Shown here: piece by piece, positions 1 to 10,229 of the stretch
How positions within the stretch are numbered: the stretch's first letter is position 1
Layout: each line of letters opens with the position of its first letter
Source: Locusta migratoria
Lineage: Eukaryota; Arthropoda; Insecta; Orthoptera; Acrididae
Reading direction: 5' to 3'
Assembly: GCA_026315105.1 (NCBI GenBank)
Contig: CM048744.1
Span: 837,568,094-837,632,093, forward strand
Length of the DNA: 64,000 bases
Program-made: the position numbers and the translations under genes
The notes under the pieces: model-generated
Databases searched by the model: none
Told to the model about the DNA's origin: nothing
Seen by the model: the letters and a program-made list of their open reading frames with translations, nothing else

Positions 1-720
1 TACAGTACTGTTCGTAATGCGTTACTGCTGCTTGATTCTGACTGCTTCTGACGTTTCCCGCGGGTGTTCAGCAAATGTGGAGTTGTTTGTTCCAGGCTGT
101 AATGTGTTCCTTGTACCTCAAATCAAACGTTCTGCTTGTTTGTCCCATATATCTGCTATCACAAGTGCTACATTTTAATTGGTATATTTCAGATTTTTGG
201 TATAAGCCCGTATTTTATGACAGTTTCAGAATTCCCTGCTGTGTATTCTATGTTTAAACCTTATCTTTTGAAAATATTGGTTATTTTATGTGTGAGTTTG
301 TATGTCATTCACTCACACGAAAGACAGGGTATAAAAATAACATACGCTACTGATAGTTCTATTAAAAAGTACACCACAAAACCGACAACAGAGACACAAA
401 TATACAAAAAAAGTTGGAATATACCGATGTATCACCTGTGAGGCAGATATGTAGGAGAAACAAGCAGAACGTTCAACGCATAGAAAACAAATGAATTATC
501 AAAAGAAATATAGCGGCAAGTCTGATAAATATAATACATTTTAAAAAAGCACGTGCCATTACGTACCTAAACTCATAAGACGATGAATTTTTCAAATAAA
601 ACGACGTGAACAACATCAAAAATAACAAATGTAATTTACAGATAAACCAACTGACTGCTGATGCCTTGAAGTAAAGTTTAAAAAAAGTATAGCAGCAAAA
701 GGGTTTTTTAATTTCCAAAA
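1..720. other. No recognised gene
   Basis: AT-rich sequence. The open frames here are short, overlap on both strands and show no domain I recognise. I see no repeat family in it. Confidence 0.6.
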
Positions 721-721
721 G

Positions 722-898
722 TTGGGCCTGGTTGTCTTGGGGTGAAGCGCTCGACTGGAAACCGAAGGGTCGCGGGTTCGAAACCCGGTCGGACCTCAGA
801 TTTTTCTCAGTTTGCACTTTAACCCATCCTTCACCTCTCAACGATGTGAGGAGTCGCCAGGAACAACACGTGGTTCGTACTCCACGTTAAGCTGTTAC
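722..898 (+). mobile_element. tRNA-headed SINE, group E, 3' truncated
   Basis: A tRNA-like head (box A-like GGTTGTCTTGGGG, box B-like GGGTTCGAAACCC at about 772-785) is followed by a unique body. The body contains the words ATGTGAGGAGTCGCCAG and CCACGTTAAGCTG. The same order of words occurs at 49410-49833 and, inverted, at 9265-9527, so this is a dispersed family and not a tRNA gene. This copy stops after CACGTTAAGCTG, where the 49.4-kb copy continues for another 90 bp or so. I found no clear target duplication. Confidence 0.75.
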
Positions 899-1205
899 TT
901 TTGGAGATACGTTTGCTCGAGCTGAGCAACTGAATATCTGTCGAATGTGTTATTAGTGGACATGTTGTCAGCTTAACCGGTCTAACGTTCGACTTTTAGG
1001 CTGTGGTCACAGTGGCTGCGATATCGGTGGCTTTTACCGACGACAGACATCGGCGGAAAACGGCCGATTGTTTCAAATCAGTGCTCCACTACAGACACGG
1101 TCACAGTGTAGCCGATCTCATCGCCCGAACGTAGAGACTTCGGACGACAGTCGGTGAAATTCAAATCAGTTTGTTTTCTTCGGTCAAATCGACCGCCGTT
1201 CTCAC

Positions 1206-1355
1206 ATGCTAGATATTGACAGCGAGAAACTGATATGCTTTGTGAAAGAGAGAAAGCGATTGAGGAGCCCAGTAGACGATAAATATCACAATCGGGATAT
1301 AATTCGGAATCTATGGTCTGATATTACAGTTTATTGTAAACTCCAAGTTAGTTAA
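1206..1355 (+). pseudogene. MADF-like domain ORF fragment (49 codons)
   Basis: The frame opens at ATG 1206 and stops at TAA 1353-1355. It reads as the N-terminal part of a MADF (Myb/SANT-like) DNA-binding domain: LDIDSEKLICFVKERKRL, then DDKYHNRDIIRNLW, matching the family pattern of an acidic start, an I-x-x-V-x-x-R helix and a final W. MADF domains bind DNA in host regulators and in the second protein of PIF/Harbinger transposons. It sits about 200 bp inside an element with Harbinger-like ends and TTA duplications, which favours a transposon origin. It is far shorter than a full MADF domain (about 80-90 residues), so it is either truncated or the first exon of a spliced gene. I see no strong splice donor. 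Confidence 0.45.
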
Positions 1356-2521
1356 ATCCTTTAGCAAAAATTTTAGGCGTAAATTATAAACTCAAAAAAT
1401 GTGTTCAATCTGAGATTGTGGCGTATCTTAATGTTATTGTAGTGGCTCTCTTATGTTGTTTTGCAGTGATAATCGGGTATTAGCTAACCACAAATAACTT
1501 CATTTCGTTCATCATAATCGGATGTTTCTGGGTGTCCTATAACCGTGTTCTTCATGGATTTAAATACTGAAAACTGCATCCATTATGTATTTTTATGCTT
1601 AGCACAACACATTTCGAGAATTTTTCTCTCTTTTATTTCCTTTGTGTACATAAATACATCGTGACTTTTCCATGTGTGATTTCAATATGCAACTCTTTCA
1701 CAGATGTAGTTTTTTGAGGTTACTGTAATGAGGGAAATCGTAGCATACATAATAAAATCGTCGCAACGTTTTTACGTACTAAATAGTACATCTGTCTATA
1801 CTTGCAGGAATTGTCTGCTCCATTAAACTGGATATCACAACACAAAAATCGTCACTTATCTGGTTTTTCTACACAGGTACGCCTAAGCCACGATTATTAT
1901 GTTGCATTCTAACATTAGGATAAAAACACACACCTCAATGTTTATTCTGTCCAATTTTCCGAACTTCAGTAGTTAACCTAAAGAGACAACTGCAGTTCAT
2001 CAGCAAAGCACACACTGAAACGTCGAAAAAGTACCGTTCTTCTGTAAACAAATGCACTAGAAGAAGCGAATAAATCTTCGAAATTCGTTGTGGTAAGCAA
2101 TAAACTTCTCTAATTGGTGTAGTTTTTCATTATTTAAAGCATGGAGGTTAACTGGTGTATGTTTGCACAACTTCAAATAAATTAAGCAAAACTGTAATAT
2201 TGCTTGTCAATGAAACCACGAAATATCACAATATGTAACATAAATTTCTTCTTTTCCGGTACCTCATATATTCGTAAAGATTGTCTGAGAGTAGCAATAA
2301 CTGAGCACAGTACACAATCCTCGCTACTTTCTTCTTTCCAGACAGGTATAACTCATTGGTATGCATTCGAAGTCTTTATTAATAACAAAAGCCGCATTGT
2401 AGCACTAATTTCGAAGCATAAAAATCTCGGTGGAATCCATTGCATCCCATGGAATTGGAATCTAATGTACTTCAGACAAAGAATACATTCAAACCTAACC
2501 TAACTTTCTCTTTAACCCGAC

Positions 2522-3735
2522 TAAAGTTGGCTACGGTTTCATGGTTTCGAAACCAGGTTTCGATACACACAACAGTTTCAGTGTTTCAAAACCGGCTTCT
2601 TTCACGGTTTCGAAACCATGCGGTTTCATTCCGTTCTATTTCGGATCACATTAGTGGTCGATTGTCGATACACTGAAACCGTTTCTTCCTGTCGGTTTCA
2701 CGGTTTCGTGTCGGTTTCACGATTTCATGTCGGTTTCACAACACAGGTGTTTCAAACCACTAATGCAGAAAGGCGGAACAGACTAATGGTATCGAAATGT
2801 GGTGTTTCATTTTACTGAAGCTCCACACAGATACACATATAACTTGCTAGTATATACACCATTTAGAGAGTGTCAAATAGTAGTTGACACTCTTGAGTCT
2901 GCAGCTTATGATCACTGATACCAAGATTCGTTTGCAAGAGACTGCTGTATTCCGAAATGACATAATGTCTGCTATATAAATGTAAAAGAACAGTAAAACA
3001 ACGTTCACTATTTGCATTGAAAAACCAGTTAAATTCTAGGTTTATCTACCATATTAAAGACACATGAGTGAAACTACATTCTTTAAAATAAGATACAACA
3101 TGAAGCCTGAAATGACATTTTTTTATACTAACAAGGATAGATCGCATATTTAATCTTATGTTAAAGAGTTGGTTTCTTATGAGCGAAATCGAAGTTACCT
3201 ACTGTCGTTATAATTTTTCGACACTCATGTTAAAAGAATTGCGGCGGTGGTGTAACGGTCAAGACGTACAAGTAATGAACTTGCCTCTTACTTTATTATT
3301 TTTGTAATTCCATAGCATTAGTTGTGATTATTTAGTGTGCCCTTTATTCCCTATAATTTATTTAGTATGTATAGAAAGTAGCATTTATGATCCATCACTG
3401 TAATATGCGTACCGTATTGCAGTTTGTGAGTTCCTAACGGGGTAAACTTTTACCTACCATACCGGCGGCCTCGTGTGACTATGTTGGCAACATCAACAAC
3501 ACGGGAGAAAATCTTTATCAACATGTTCCGTACAGACCAAGAAGTAAATATTTACTCTAATGGTTGACAGGTTCTTGTATGTACCATTGTCCACATAGTG
3601 AAAAATAATGCCTTCCTAGAACGAAGATTTCATGACAAAACATACATTGTTTTACGGTTTCATGGTTTCGAAACCACAGATGGTACGGTTTCATTCGTTT
3701 CGAAACCGTCAGATGTTTCAGTTTTCCCATCTCTA
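2522..3735. mobile_element. hAT-like element nested in the Harbinger-like element
   Basis: The 8-bp direct repeat AACCCGAC occurs at 2514-2521 and 3736-3743. The right end, read inward, starts TAGAGATGGGAAAAC, a typical hAT-type terminus. The left end TAAAGTTGGCTACGG is a degenerate match. Dense GGTTTC/GAAACC words lie just inside both ends (2537-2760 and 3655-3720), as expected for subterminal transposase-binding repeats. No transposase is recognisable, so this is a non-autonomous or decayed copy. Confidence 0.5.
3457..3650. repeat. Dispersed repeat shared with 61322-61575
   Basis: Both loci share, in order, GGCCTC, ATGTTG-CAACATCAACA, a GTACAGAC-AGAAGTAAATA stretch, GACAGGTTCTTG and TTCATGACA. 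The match suggests one small mobile element family. Its ends are not resolved here. Confidence 0.5.
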
Positions 3736-4458
3736 AACCCGACCAAGTGACAAGCTATATCGGATGTAGTGTGACCATGCCGTCGGTCGATATTTTCAGT
3801 CGAAGTTGGTCGACGGCGTCTGACGATGGTCTGTCGGTGCCATTGTGAACACATCCTTAGTGTGTAATTATGGCTGTTGCACGTCGGTGCCCTCCGAACA
3901 GCGGCGAGTGGGATGTTCAGCACACTCCAGCTAATTAGAGTCAGAGACGCGAAGAGCACAGCGCCGTCCCCCAGCCAACACGCCGACTGCCTGGAGTGCT
4001 CGGTTCGATTCCCCTTGCGCGACAGGAAGCACTCCAATCACAAGGCGAGGAGGCCAACCGGGTTCAAAGGCAAATGTTTGCGCTGCCCGGGGCGAGGTTT
4101 AATTTCTAGTTAATTTGCGCCCCTGTGTGCCGTCGCCATGGCGACGCGGCCCCAGCTGACAGGTGGCGAGCAAACAAAAGCCGAGCGCTCCCCCCTGCGC
4201 TGCGCCTTGTTTATCCGACAGGCGCGGAAGTAATACGTGCACAGCTATCCCGCCGTCCTTTCTGCGTGTGTCTGCTGCGCAACAAAGCGTATCACAGCTA
4301 CTGTATTCTCGCGGGAACTCCACGCAGATTCCAGGTCTGCCGCGCAAAGAGGTCAGTTCCGTTGACATGCAGTTTTGAGAGCAATCAAAACATTGTCCGA
4401 ACAGGTAGCAATAGCACGTCTTTTCAGGTTTGTTTAAGCAGCTGCCAGCGAGCTATTC

Positions 4459-4468
4459 GCGCATGCGC
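4459..4468. promoter_or_regulatory. NRF1-type site 1
   Basis: GCGCATGCGC matches the palindromic core bound by NRF1 (ewg-type factors in insects), which is common in housekeeping promoters. The motif alone does not show function. Confidence 0.4.
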
Positions 4469-4598
4469 GGAGCTGAAATTAGGTTCAAGCAGCGCCTTCT
4501 CCCGGTTCTGGCTACTTACCGAGTGGCTGTTTGCTGTTTAAGCAGTAACCGTAAGCTACCCGGAAAAATATTTGTAGTGCGCTCAAGCTGCCAGATTC

Positions 4599-4608
4599 GC
4601 GCATGCGC
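4599..4608. promoter_or_regulatory. NRF1-type site 2
   Basis: A second exact GCGCATGCGC lies 140 bp from the first, within a diverged repeat of the same local sequence. Confidence 0.4.
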
Positions 4609-4640
4609 AGAACTGTCTGAGTTGTAGGGGAGAGTGCTGT

Positions 4641-5605
4641 GATAGTCTCCACTTGATCAGTGTTTAAGTTTCGTGATATTTTCATTTGTTTGCCTTCGTG
4701 TACAACTATCTCGTCATACAGAAACAAAACGGATTTCTGTGACTGGGAACTGTTAGGTGAATTTATTCACAAAATAGCGGAAGCCTAATAAAATAAATAT
4801 TATTTCAATTTACTAATTCTATTTCCACGTTATTAACAGAGATCAAACTTTAAACATGTAATGCACACTTGAAGGTCATTTTATAAACTTCAGCTGTTAA
4901 AAAATTGTGTGGAGCACATGAATGAGTTCCCTGGACTTGATTCTATACTGAAATTGTTCAGTCAGTGAACGAAATTGACATGCTATAGTCAAACATAATT
5001 TTTTATATAATAACCACCAAGCGGAAATGTCTATTATTGTTATCATATTCTAGTGATTTGGACACATGACACATTATCGAGTGTTCATACAAGAGCAAGG
5101 ATTATTCGATCTGAAGAACATTAAAGTTATTTTTCTAGGTTTGCTAAAAAATTTGACGTTTATCAATCGACTACAATAAACCGTTCTTTGCCACTGAGGC
5201 AGTCAATTTATTTGAAACAATATTCCAGACTGTTGTCTCGTTTAAATAGTTCGCTGTGTTTTAAAGAGCTCACGTTTTATTTCACAATGCATATAGTGTT
5301 AACAGATTTCATATTCTGCTATAATAAAGAACTAAAAATGAGGGAATACTTCAAGGAAATTGGTATCATGAAAACCGCAAAGAAAAGCTTAATATCAGTT
5401 ACATCTAAGTGAATGTGGACATGTTGATATACTCTTAAAAGGCGAATAGTGCTTTGGGTAAGGTTACGAAATTGTGATACTCTTGGTTTATCGTCGGATG
5501 TGTTGTTTGTTTTATGAGACTATGTAGGAACTGTTAATGCTGCACGTAAGAATATTAGTAAATGTTTACCTGAAGGTTAGTAAGGAGGCGATTTAATCAG
5601 TAATG
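4641..5605. other. No recognised gene or repeat
   Basis: AT-rich single-copy-looking sequence with only short unconvincing frames. Confidence 0.55.
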
Positions 5606-6343
5606 TAAAATATAAAAATGTATGTTTGTATGTTCGTATTTCATGCGAGGCCGTACCGTTCAACAGATTGTGATAAAACTTTGTCAACATATTGCTTGCA
5701 CTTTCTGGATGGCCATAGGCACCGTTTAAAGACTGTACGACAAATAGTTCAGGAGATATGACGTAATAAATAATGAAATGCGCGGAAAAGTCCTTTATCA
5801 TGCAAAGTCTGCTTCTAAACCACTGTACCGATTTCAATCAAATTTAGTACACATATTCCTTCCACGAGGAGACAATTGACGTAGGGGTAAGAACTGCTTA
5901 CGACATATAGTTCAGGAGATATGACCTCATAAACAATTACATGGTTGAAAAGCTGTGGCATCATGCGACATGCGATTAAGGACACTTTATTCATCCTAAA
6001 ATCTTCATGACATTTTGGACACTTGACCTTTAAAACATTAGGTATGTCACTGTCACATAAAATTTTGGTTGGTGCATGTCGTAGTTTTATACTTTACACA
6101 TGGACCTCGTCAGATTCTACAGTTGTATTCTGATCCTGATGAAATTTTTAAATATGATTGTACATTTCAGTTTATCAGTGCAGTATTAATATATTCAGAT
6201 AACCTCTATCTGAATATATTAATACTGCACTGATAAACTGAATGAAAGTGCAAGCAATATGTTGACAAAGTTTCGTCACAATCGGCTGAATGGTACAACC
6301 GCGCACAAAATACGAACACACAAACATTCATTTTTATATATTA
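5606..6343. repeat. Foldback-type repeat with about 98-bp inverted arms
   Basis: The left arm (about 5608-5705) contains ATGTTCGTATTTCATGCG and ends TTGCTTGCACTTTC. The right arm (about 6242-6340) is its inverted, diverged copy. The interior repeats the phrase 'ATAGTTCAGGAGATATGAC' twice (near 5744 and 5918), so internal duplication is present. A perfect hairpin sits off-centre at 6168-6240. Confidence 0.6.
6168..6240. repeat. Perfect 34-bp palindrome with 5-nt loop
   Basis: Left arm 6168-6201, loop ACCTC at 6202-6206, right arm 6207-6240. Every position of the two 34-nt arms pairs. Arms begin CAGTTTATCAGTGCAG. I see no divergence between the arms, which implies recent formation or ongoing homogenisation. 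Confidence 0.9.
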
Positions 6344-6717
6344 GAAGATTGTGAAGTCCCTTCTAGCAGACAAGGAAGGAAGAAAGCTATATTCGGGTTT
6401 AGCGTCCTATCGACATCCTGGTCATTAGTGACGGCTGAATAAGAACTCTTAGGTCTTAACTTTCGCACTTTAGGAGTTCATTTTCCTCCGAATGTTTGTT
6501 ATTTTCCGAGACAATCGGAGCTGCGTTCTTGTTGTTAGATTGCTTGCAGTTGATGGATCATTTACCGTTACGTAAAGTTGTCGAAATATAAAAAATCTTT
6601 GTTGTCAGAAAAGTTGCAACTTGATCTTACGGAATAGAAAGTACGAAGTCGTCCATATGAGTACTAAAAGAAATTCCTAAAATTTCCATTAGGCGGTACA
6701 TCACACAAACCTCAAAG
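6344..6717. other. No recognised gene
   Basis: Ordinary AT-rich sequence between the foldback element and the next SINE. Confidence 0.55.
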
Positions 6718-6729
6718 CTGTCAACTAAA

Positions 6730-6871
6730 CCACTACGGTCGGGGGTTCGAATCCCCCCTCGGGCATGGATATTTGTGCCGTCCTAGTTCGTAAGTAGTTC
6801 ATAAGTAGTTTGTAAGTTTAGGGACTGATGACCCCGTAGTTAAGTCCCATAAGCTTAACAAACATATATAT
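6730..6871 (+). mobile_element. SINE group A, 5'-truncated copy with TSD
   Basis: The copy begins at CCACTACGGTCGGGGG, inside the tRNA-like head just 5' of the T-arm, and runs through the group A tail to AACAAACATATA. The 12-bp direct repeat CTGTCAACTAAA flanks it (6718-6729 and 6872-6883), so the truncation happened at insertion. Confidence 0.9.
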
Positions 6872-6961
6872 CTGTCAACTAAATACATACCGACTACAAA
6901 CAATGTTTTGATTAAAACTGTTCTGGTTATTAGGCCGCATCATTTTTAAACACTTAGAAAA

Positions 6962-7163
6962 ATGTTCAAATATCTGTAAAACTATCGGACCAAACTGCGT
7001 GGTCATCAGTCCGTAGCTTACAAACTACTTAAACTAAGGTAAACTAACCTAAGGACAAACACACACACACACCCATGCCCCAGGGAGGACTCGAACCTCC
7101 ACGATGAGCAACCGCGGGCTCCGCAGCGAGACGCTTTATACCGCTCAGCTACTCCACCGCGGC
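6962..7163 (-). mobile_element. SINE group B with TSD
   Basis: Full minus-strand copy: the head carries GGAGTAGC-GAGCGGT-type box A and GGAGGTTCGAGTCCTCC, and the tail contains GGACTGATGACCACGCAG. The repeat CACTTAGAAAA flanks it (6951-6961 and 7164-7174). It splits the left arm of the 6.9-8.6 kb foldback element, so it is younger than that element. Confidence 0.9.
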
Positions 7164-7235
7164 CACTTAGAAAAGGAACTGTCGAAGTTTCGACCGCTGT
7201 GCAGTGGTCCTCTTCAGGGCGGTTAACTGTTGGAT

Positions 7236-8522
7236 ACAGTTGAATGTTTGCCCCCAATATACTGTGCAATTTTCGGTTAGCAAATGTCAGATCTCAATGG
7301 TTCGCTACTGCCTATCAATCACCATCTTATATGTATGACGTCGGTATCAGATAACCGAAAAATTCACGATTCATTGAAGCAAACATTCACTGTAAAACGT
7401 TACTAGGTTACTAAGTAATTGCAGTTCATTCATACTACCAAATTCAAACATATCAAATACGCTATTCAGCTTTTCATCATTATGATTTATGAGGGTTCTG
7501 CTCGCAGCAAAGTTATCCACCTTGGGCGTAGTGGTAGAAATAAATACTCACATGTAGAATTTTCACTTATTGTTTAATTTGCAATCAAATTGCTTCTTGC
7601 TCCCGGAAACATTACCACTTCCATAACTTCCGTACACAATTCACCAGAACTTGACTGGCAGTACTTCCATTTCTAAGCACCGTCTGACATAGTTTCCAGA
7701 GCACTTTACAACCGCGAATCCCCAACCTGACATGCAAGGCGGTGAGACAAATTTATAACATTGACAATAATGACATTCCCATATGCATTGTTCATAACAA
7801 TTAAACATGCTAATTTACAATTAACGAACAAACAAGTAAAACATTTTATGTACAGAAAAATATTCACAATATAAAATGAAAACTATACATAAAGTAAATT
7901 TAGATGGTGCATATCTTTCCAAGTGTTAATCTGAGTCCTTTTTGTTTGACGACAAAGCGCCATATTAAATGTCAATTAATTAGTTAATGAGTGCATCATA
8001 GATATTCCTAAAATATATTGAACTATCAAATGTCTTGCCAATTCTCATAATAGAATCCAAATCTCTGGTCAGTCAATATATACAGAGAATCACAATATTG
8101 AAATCTCGACTATTACATTAATTAACATAATTAACAGGTGAACACAACTTATTAAGAGCCTAACATATATACAATGCTATCTATTTTCATGTCTTTCGGA
8201 TTCACATAAAGTTTCTATAGATAATCTGTCTAGTTCTTGAAATAAAGTACAATGACAAAACTATTGTTTATAGAACTGTCTGGAAACACATATACTAATC
8301 TCTTAATTAATGAAATCTATCACTTGTTAACTAATCACAGTGTCACCAAGACACTGTCCTTACTATGTGCATTCCTACACTAATTTCTAGACTGGATATT
8401 CCGTTTGTAACTAACTTCACACGAAACATATATCACTATTAGACCACATGATTCCGGGTCCGACGCAGACGGTATCGTAAGATAGAATTCAGATGAGAGG
8501 GCCAGCAGTATCATCACAAATG
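7236..8522. other. Foldback interior, no gene seen
   Basis: Very AT-rich spacer between the inverted arms. No domain or transposase recognised. Confidence 0.5.
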
Positions 8523-8649
8523 GTATCCAACAGTTAACTGCCCTGAAGATGACCGTTGAACAGTGGTCGAAATGTCGGCTATTCTTCTGCTAAGTGTTTA
8601 TAAAAATCACGCGATACCCAGAACAGTTTTATTCGAGATGACACCAGCA

Positions 8650-8860
8650 GTGGAATCCTTCGAACTTATAACAAACAACGTTAGTTGAAACAATCACACA
8701 GTGATGATGCGAACCAAACGAAGACCACGTTTCATTGGCAGAACACGCGAGAGACTGCCTACACTACGCTAGTCCGTTGTCTGCTGGAATACTGGTGTCC
8801 TTACCAGGTAGAATTGACAGACGACATCGAGAAGGTTAAAATAAAAGGACATATTGCCGC
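8650..8860 (+). pseudogene. CR1/Jockey-like LINE fragment
   Basis: Broken frame resembling the region after the reverse transcriptase palm, with ETAYTTLVRCLLEY followed by QVELTDDIEKV. In intact elements this region reads like 'Y-x-x-LVRP-x-LEY...IE-x-VQRRAARF'. The same family appears at 18.1-19.4 kb and 55.7 kb. Confidence 0.55.
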
Positions 8861-9012
8861 GATATTGGAGGGAGACGGTTGGGGTGTCAATCATTAAAAC
8901 AAAGGTGTTTTCCGCTTCGGAAAACTTATGGCGAATTTTCTCCTCAAAATGTGAAAATTTTATTGCAATAATGGAAAGTCGGAATTAAACAACATATTCA
9001 AGATCTTTCGCA

Positions 9013-9218
9013 ACTCATCGCAAAAACGTACGGCCAGGCACATAAAAAACACGCATACAACGCTTTACCTATCGGCCAGTAACCTTCGTCAGAAAAGAGA
9101 GCATTGCTGTGTGAATGCTATATTTTCTGATGAAGGCTAATGGCCGATATGTAAAACGTTGTATGTGTGACTTTTTCATGTGCCTGTCGCACTTCGTCGT
9201 ACACATTTGCGATAAAGC
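9013..9218. repeat. Foldback (palindromic) element, about 200 bp
   Basis: The left arm has GCACAT, ATACAACG, ATCGGCCA and CTTCGTCAGAAAA. The same words return inverted in the right arm (9118-9218), around a short centre near 9093-9117. Arms of about 80-100 bp, diverged, with the wording CTGATGAAGGCTAATGGCC. Confidence 0.7.
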
Positions 9219-9264
9219 AGTCAACAATCCGAAGATTGGTTTGAACACCACAGTGCTTTACTAG

Positions 9265-9527
9265 GCATGGCCCTGTTTGGGGGTGGTATGCCGTTGCATT
9301 CCTCCGACTTACGAACTGACTTATACGGCTAGTTATAGGGGGACCTACAGTTTAACGTGGGTTCCGAACCAAGGTGCTACTCGGTATTTTTCACATCAGC
9401 AACATTGGCAGAGGTGAAAGAAGTGGAAAGTGACAGATAAAAATCCCAGGACCTGGCAAGGTTCGAACGGGCAACCTTTGGATATTTAGTCTGGCTTTCT
9501 ACCATTATGATACCGAGCCGCACTGCA
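9265..9527 (-). mobile_element. SINE group E, diverged
   Basis: Read on the minus strand, it has a tRNA-like head (GGCTCGGTATCATAATGGTA, then GTTCGAACC) and a body matching the group E copy at 49.4 kb, including the ...TTAACGT... and final GGGGG region. It is more diverged than the 0.7-kb and 49.4-kb copies. Confidence 0.6.
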
Positions 9528-9639
9528 TTTTCGGTAAATACTCTTTTTTTTTTTACCCCGACCTACTCATGTAGACAAGATTGTCCTAATTAAATAAGAG
9601 CTCACACGAAAAAGCTTTTTCATTTTTTTCCGCGAGATG

Positions 9640-9965
9640 TCTTGGGACTGAGTTAGCAACCAGTTAGGACCTTCGTAATCAGATAGGCACCAGTGAAGAC
9701 TTTGCTATCGTACAGGCACTAGGCAGGCCTCTAACAACTATGTATCAACATTCTGCAGTACTATGTAAAAGTTAAGTATTGTTACATTCTGTGCAATATA
9801 TATCTCTTTCTAATTTACTCTAGTGTTTATAGTTTCTGGCTGCTCCCCTCCGTACCTGCACCAGCGTGCTATCTATATTCCTGTGTCGGTCTCATTCCAC
9901 TCGGCCACCGACACCTACGACGAGGCTGGGACACAAAAGCGGCGACGAAGTTGGGACACAAAAGT
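9640..9965 (+). repeat. Dispersed repeat homologous to 30220-30557
   Basis: Shared words in order: CAGATAGGCACCAGT, a TATACATCTTTTTCTAAT-like stretch, AGTGTTTATAGTTTCTG, TGTCGGTCTC, GGCCACCGACACCTA and GACACAAAAG. The last motif is duplicated in this copy. The arrangement resembles an LTR plus primer-binding-site region, but I cannot establish that. Confidence 0.5.
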
Positions 9966-10038
9966 GGAAAGGTGGACAAATTGCCTTAAAGTGTTGGATG
10001 AATTCTCTGTCAGGGATTTAAAGTTGACCGCGCGGGAG

Positions 10039-10222
10039 TTCAAAATGTTCAAATGTTTGTAGAACTTATGGGACTTAACTACGGGGTCATCAGTCCCTAA
10101 ACGTACAAACTACTTATGAACTAGCTACTACTAAGGACGGCACAAATATCCATGCCCGACCGTAGTGGCTGTGCAGACTGTGACTGGCGCGCCGCTGCCC
10201 CCTGGGCTACCGCGGTCGACAT
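10039..10222 (-). mobile_element. SINE group A inserted in another SINE
   Basis: Minus-strand copy whose tail (TTCAAAATGTTCAAATG) is on the left. Its T-arm region is partly deleted. GCGGGAG flanks it (10032-10038 and 10223-10229), and the sequence on either side joins into the head of the plus-strand SINE that follows. Confidence 0.8.
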
Positions 10223-10229
10223 GCGGGAG

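Larger units (their letters stand above)
999..3856 (+). mobile_element. PIF/Harbinger-like DNA transposon, decayed
   Basis: The ends are inverted. The left end reads GGCTGTGGTCACAGTGGC and the reverse complement of the right end reads GGATGTGTTCACAATGGC, with looser similarity continuing for about 100 bp on each side. TTA flanks both ends (996-998 and 3857-3859), which is the 3-bp TWA-type target duplication of PIF/Harbinger. A MADF-like reading frame lies near the left end, consistent with the DNA-binding accessory protein of that superfamily. I see no DDE transposase. The interior is AT-rich and contains a nested hAT-like element (2522-3735). Superfamily assignment rests on TSD, end sequence and MADF together. 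Confidence 0.6.
3860..4640. promoter_or_regulatory. GC/CpG-rich block, possible promoter or CpG-island-like region
   Basis: This block is markedly richer in G, C and CpG than the AT-rich flanks. It carries two copies of the palindrome GCGCATGCGC, each in a similar context (CTGCCAG, then TTCGCGCATGCGC). I see no coding frame of convincing quality and no recognised transcript. A host promoter is possible. An inserted GC-rich repeat is the alternative. Confidence 0.35.
6909..8635. mobile_element. Large foldback element with about 115-bp inverted ends
   Basis: The left arm (6909-7235, interrupted by a SINE) and the right arm (8523-8635) are inverted copies sharing AAAACTGTTCTGG, AAACACTTAG, TTTCGACC, TCTTCAGGGC and GTTAACTGTTGGATAC. 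The spacer of about 1.29 kb has no recognised ORF. No target duplication was resolved. Confidence 0.65.
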
